Part shown: piece by piece, positions 60,313 to 64,000 of the stretch | How positions within the stretch are numbered: the stretch's first letter is position 1 | How the letters are laid out: every line of letters starts with the position of its first letter | DNA from: Chondrosia reniformis | Taxonomy: Eukaryota > Porifera > Demospongiae > Chondrillida > Chondrillidae | DNA length: 64,000 nucleotides | Direction: 5' to 3' | Assembly (NCBI GenBank): GCA_947172415.1 | Contig: OX359189.1 | Span: forward strand, 1,510,501 to 1,574,500 | The notes under the pieces: generated by a model | The model's input: only the letters and a program-made list of their open reading frames with translations | Told to the model about the DNA's origin: nothing | Databases searched by the model: none | Position numbers and translations under genes: made by a program

Positions 60313-63078
60313 TCAGCCAATCAGAATGTACCCAGCTGGCTTTCTAAGATGCTTGATCACTACAACCACCGCTACCAGAAGTACTGCTATAGCTACAACC
60401 ACACTGATTGTGCTTACAATGGCTATACAACCTGCAACAATGCATACAGGCATGTCCATATGAATAATCTAACACACCATTTTTCAACATGCTACATCTA
60501 CTTTAGAGTATAGAGAGGTGGCTGTCATAGAGAGCCACCTCTCTAGGACAGTCACCTCTCTATGACAGCCACCTCTCTATGACAGCCACCTCTCTAGAAC
60601 AGTCACCTCTCTATGACAGCCACCTCTCTATGACAGCCACCTCTCTAGGACAGCCACCTCTCTAGGACAGTCACCTCTCTATGACAGCCACCTCTCTATG
60701 ACAGCCACCTCTCTAGGACAGTCACCTCTCTATGACAGCCACCTCTCTATGACAGCCACCTCTCTAGGACAGTCACCTCTCTATGACAGCCACCTCTCTA
60801 TGACAGCCACCTCTCTATGACAGCCACCTCTCTAGGACAATCACCTCTCTATGACAGCCACCTCTCTATGACAGCCACCTCTCTAGGACAGCCACCTCTC
60901 TATGACAGCCACCTCTCTATGACAGCCACCTCTCTATGACAGCCACCTCTCTAGGACAGTCACCTCTCTATGACAGCCACCTCTCTATGACAGTCACCTC
61001 TCTATGACAGCCACCTCTCTATGACAGCCACCTCTCTATGACAGCCACCTCTCTAGGACAGTCACCTCTCTATGACAGTCACTTGCTTTAAAACAACCAC
61101 TTCAGTAGAGTCCAAAATTTGCACTATATTAGATAGGTACTTGTAAATCCTGATATATATTCTAGTCACCAGTGTAATACAGCAGGTCCCTTATAATTAG
61201 GTGACAGATTAGAAAGGTTCCTCTATATGTAGTAAACACAAAGGTGTATATACTGACCAGTATTGCTACAGATATCCACATCGGAACCTGTATTTGGATG
61301 TCTTTTGTGGGAAGCAGCAGTGGTCAAGCGAGGCTTGAGGACTCCATTAACGGGATAGTATACCTTAGGCATGCCATTGGATATGTATACAGCAAATCCA
61401 TTGCTCTGTACTGTCACCTTCTCATTAGGGTTCATCACATTTTCAAGAACTATAAGGTGAATATATAAGTACTGATATTGACATCAGGTTAATCACATGT
61501 AATAGCTTAGGTACAGTAGTTATTCTTGTGAGTACATAAGATTTGCAATATATAGCTCGGGTTACTTTGGAAAGTGATATGTATATCGTATATGATCAGA
61601 TATTTTGTGACAGTTCAAAAGTCAGTGACAGACATTTAAGTGGAGCTGCTACAGCCTAGTTAACTCTCTGGATATGACAAGCTTAGTACAGTGCAGAGAA
61701 TATATGTACGTAGCTGATTAACGATAGGTATACCAGCAATAGGTTATACATCACATGGTCTGGGATTTCCCCTCCCACACCCCCGTCTCCTAAGAGTGCA
61801 AATGGCTAGATTCAAACAACATTTAAGAGGAACTACAGCCTCGAATTGTCAATAAATATTCATTTCAACCTAGTTGGGACCTATTTGTAAGACGCAAGAT
61901 GAATATTAATTAGTATAGTATAAAAATTCTCACAATTATGGTTTTAGATGTAAAGTGTTTCTACTGTGCAAATTTATGTACAATTAATAATTATGCTAAT
62001 TATACTAATTTCCCAACAATGAGTGTATTTGATGTACCTTCACCGACAGAGTACGGATGGTAAGTTATCTGACGAGTTATACTTTGACCAGAACCAATAT
62101 TTGTTGTTGCAACAAAGACCTAAACGACACAAGCAATACAAACATACATGTATACATTCTGTGCATTCACATAGCACATGCTAAAATACATGTACATACG
62201 TACTGTATTACGGTATTTTTGACTAAATAGAGAAATATTACATATAAAGAGCTATAACAAGTGTAGCTAAGGGCAGAACACTGGTTTACAGGTGTAGCTA
62301 AGGGCAGAACACTGGTTTACAGGTGTAGCTAAGGGCAGAACACTGGTTTACAAGTGTAGCTAAGGGCAGAACACTGGTTTACAGGTGTAGCTAAGGGCAG
62401 AACACTGGTTTACAGGTGTAGCTAAGGGCAGAACACTGGTTTACAGGTGTAGTTCAGGGCAGAGCACTGGTGGTTGAAGAAAGCTGTATTCCCATTGCTT
62501 GTAATGCTATTCCTTCTGATATGATATCAACAGTTGTGGTTAGATTATCACTTTGATATTCATGTATTGTAGCAGTACTAGCACAATGAATGGAGCTCTG
62601 AGTAGTTATTGCATACTTTATGTAGCTATTATCTAATCTGTATAGTAAAGAATTCTATCAAATAAAGGTGAGTTTCAATAAGTATAATTTAATTTGTTAC
62701 ATAAAATTCAATCACATAAAATAGCTGTTGCATTAATATAACATAAAAATAAAAATGAAATGGAAGTGGAAATGCAAAACATTTAAATAAAATGGGAGTT
62801 GGAATACAGATACTCAAGGAAATTCAAAATGGCTACCTCAGTCAATTTAGCTAAGAAGTACAGTCTGTTAGGCAAACACACCTCAACTTAGCACAACAGC
62901 TCATAGCTGCATACCCATTATTTGGGACTCCATGTGTTGCAATAAAAGTGTCCTCGGATGTATATACAACAAAAGACATACAATTTTCCTTACTTTTCCT
63001 CTGGAATACGCGTAGAATTGATTATCTACATAGCGCTGAACTTGGGCCACTGAATAGAAGGAGTCGTCCAGCTTATTT
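60313..63078 (-). CDS. single-pass membrane protein, C-terminal exons only (5' part outside window)
   Basis: Exons 63078-62994, 62119-62038, 61449-61258 and 60431-60313 join in consistent phase. The extracellular part reads DDSFYSVAQVQRYVDNQFYA, KVFVATTNIGSGQSITRQIT, NEKVTVQSNGFAVYISNG and VYYPVNGVLKPRL. The last exon codes a transmembrane helix (IAIVSTISVVVAIAVLLVAV) and a short cytoplasmic tail, KHLRKPAGYILIG. I do not recognise the family. The layout (lumenal region, one helix, 12-residue tail) suggests a type I surface protein. A possible further exon near 63,958-63,918 (LKQSLHLSNEHLQ) does not join exon 63078 in phase without an intermediate exon. The two longest introns contain minisatellites. 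Confidence 0.6.
60520..61082. repeat. 17-bp minisatellite
   Basis: About 33 copies of CACCTCTCTATGACAGC with GGACAGT variants. In the last intron of the minus-strand membrane-protein gene. It starts with a short inverted unit (GAGAGGTGGCTGTCATAGAG, 60,511), giving a hairpin at the array edge. Confidence 0.95.
62258..62465. repeat. 31-bp minisatellite
   Basis: Six to seven copies of GTGTAGCTAAGGGCAGAACA followed by CTGGTTTACAG. Intronic in the membrane-protein gene. Confidence 0.95.
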
Positions 63079-64000
63079 CTGAAATGAGTCAAATTGCTGA
63101 TAAACTAGAAATTAAGATACAAGCAGAATACAGGCTGTAGCAGCTAATGTGAATGTGATATCTAATCTTGCTTAGTAACAATCCTTTACAACTGTAATTA
63201 GCAAAATTATGATTCTTATTACCATATATTGCATAACAGAGAAGTAACTATATCCCTTGAACATGTGTACACATACGTACACACCATCTTCAATAACCAA
63301 TAACACAGATGTTTGGTTATCAGCGCAAACTATCTTATAAAGATAATATATAATATCCTATAGTGAAATCACATTAAAATATCTGTGGTGCTTGCTATTC
63401 TATTCTGTAATAATTTTATACATTTACGTATATTAGGTAAATGTAGTACAGTTCCTTGAGTGTCAAGCACTATGTAATAATATTCTCCCTTTAGTGTTTC
63501 AGGGTTCAATAATAAGCTATTTTCAACAGATAAATTTCAATTTAAAAGTCAAGGAAATGGATTTTCATAGACTATTTTCATTGTCTGTACACTCTCTGTA
63601 GTCCTGTTCCGATGATGATTCAATCTAGAAACTGTCCTCTAAAACATACAAGTGCATGCATGCACCTTATAATAGGTTCTGTTTTCTTTGAACATAATTT
63701 TGGGGTGAAAATATAAATAAAATTAAGAAGTACACTTTCCACTGCCTGACAGTACCTGTCCAGTAATGTAAGATTATAACCTAGATAGCCTTAGGATGTC
63801 ACAATCCTTCCATGAGTATGGATGGTAGTTATAAGAGGATTAATGTATTATGAAGCAATATAATGCACAGTGATGCAATTTACAAGTGTAGGTAGCTCAA
63901 TATACATACTTGGAGGTGCTCATTGGAAAGATGCAGAGATTGTTTCAAATTCCTTAAAGAGAAGTTGCACTAAACAGAAATCCTAGCCATACTAAGCTAC
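63079..64000. other. intronic or upstream sequence of the membrane-protein gene
   Basis: AT-rich; no confident exon. One acceptor/donor-bounded open segment at about 63,918-63,958 on the minus strand is the only exon candidate. Confidence 0.4.

Overview
This window is animal nuclear DNA. It is AT-rich, its genes are split by GT-AG introns (about 60 bp to several kb), it contains animal-type signalling, mitochondrial and ciliary genes, and it is full of minisatellites and small transposons. Gene content and style suit an early-branching marine invertebrate such as a demosponge, but the sequence alone does not prove the species. I see no bacterial operons, no CRISPR and no rRNA. Exon models were built by hand from splice signals, reading-frame phase and remembered family motifs; none was checked by a search.

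Layout. (1) 1-20.6 kb, minus strand: one long gene of at least 19 exons for a Rho regulator with the order DH (RhoGEF), PH, RA, RhoGAP; its 3' end lies beyond the left edge. Its introns hold most of the minisatellites. (2) 20.8-25.7 kb, plus strand: complete D-glycerate kinase (GLYCTK), head-to-head with gene 1. (3) 25.7-30.3 kb: no confident gene; inverted repeats and a GC-richer island. (4) 30,272-36,603: an apparent CACTA/CMC-type DNA transposon with CACTG ends, an ATA target duplication, subterminal repeats, a coreless transposase remnant on the minus strand, and a divergent, intact-looking acidic gene on the plus strand. (5) 37.0-41.3 kb, minus strand: mitochondrial ribosomal protein L13, then an intronless BIR-BIR-RING protein (IAP family). 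(6) 41.8-49.8 kb: PPIL6-type cyclophilin (plus), profilin-4 (minus) and a FAM228-like gene (minus), a group linked with cilia and sperm. PFN4 and FAM228 are also neighbours in human, so the linkage may be ancient. (7) 50.0-59.5 kb: four paralogues of a type II membrane, fucosyltransferase-like family, one minus and three plus, with evidence of gene conversion and a 4-bp frame break in the last copy. (8) 60.3-63.1 kb, minus strand: 3' exons of an unrecognised single-pass membrane protein that continues to the right.

Three gene pairs are head-to-head with 188-242 bp between start codons (20.6, 33.8 and 52.4 kb), suggesting shared promoters. The remaining sequence is largely intronic or intergenic repeats: about fifteen tandem arrays, three pogo/Tigger-like MITEs, and at least two dispersed SINE-like families.
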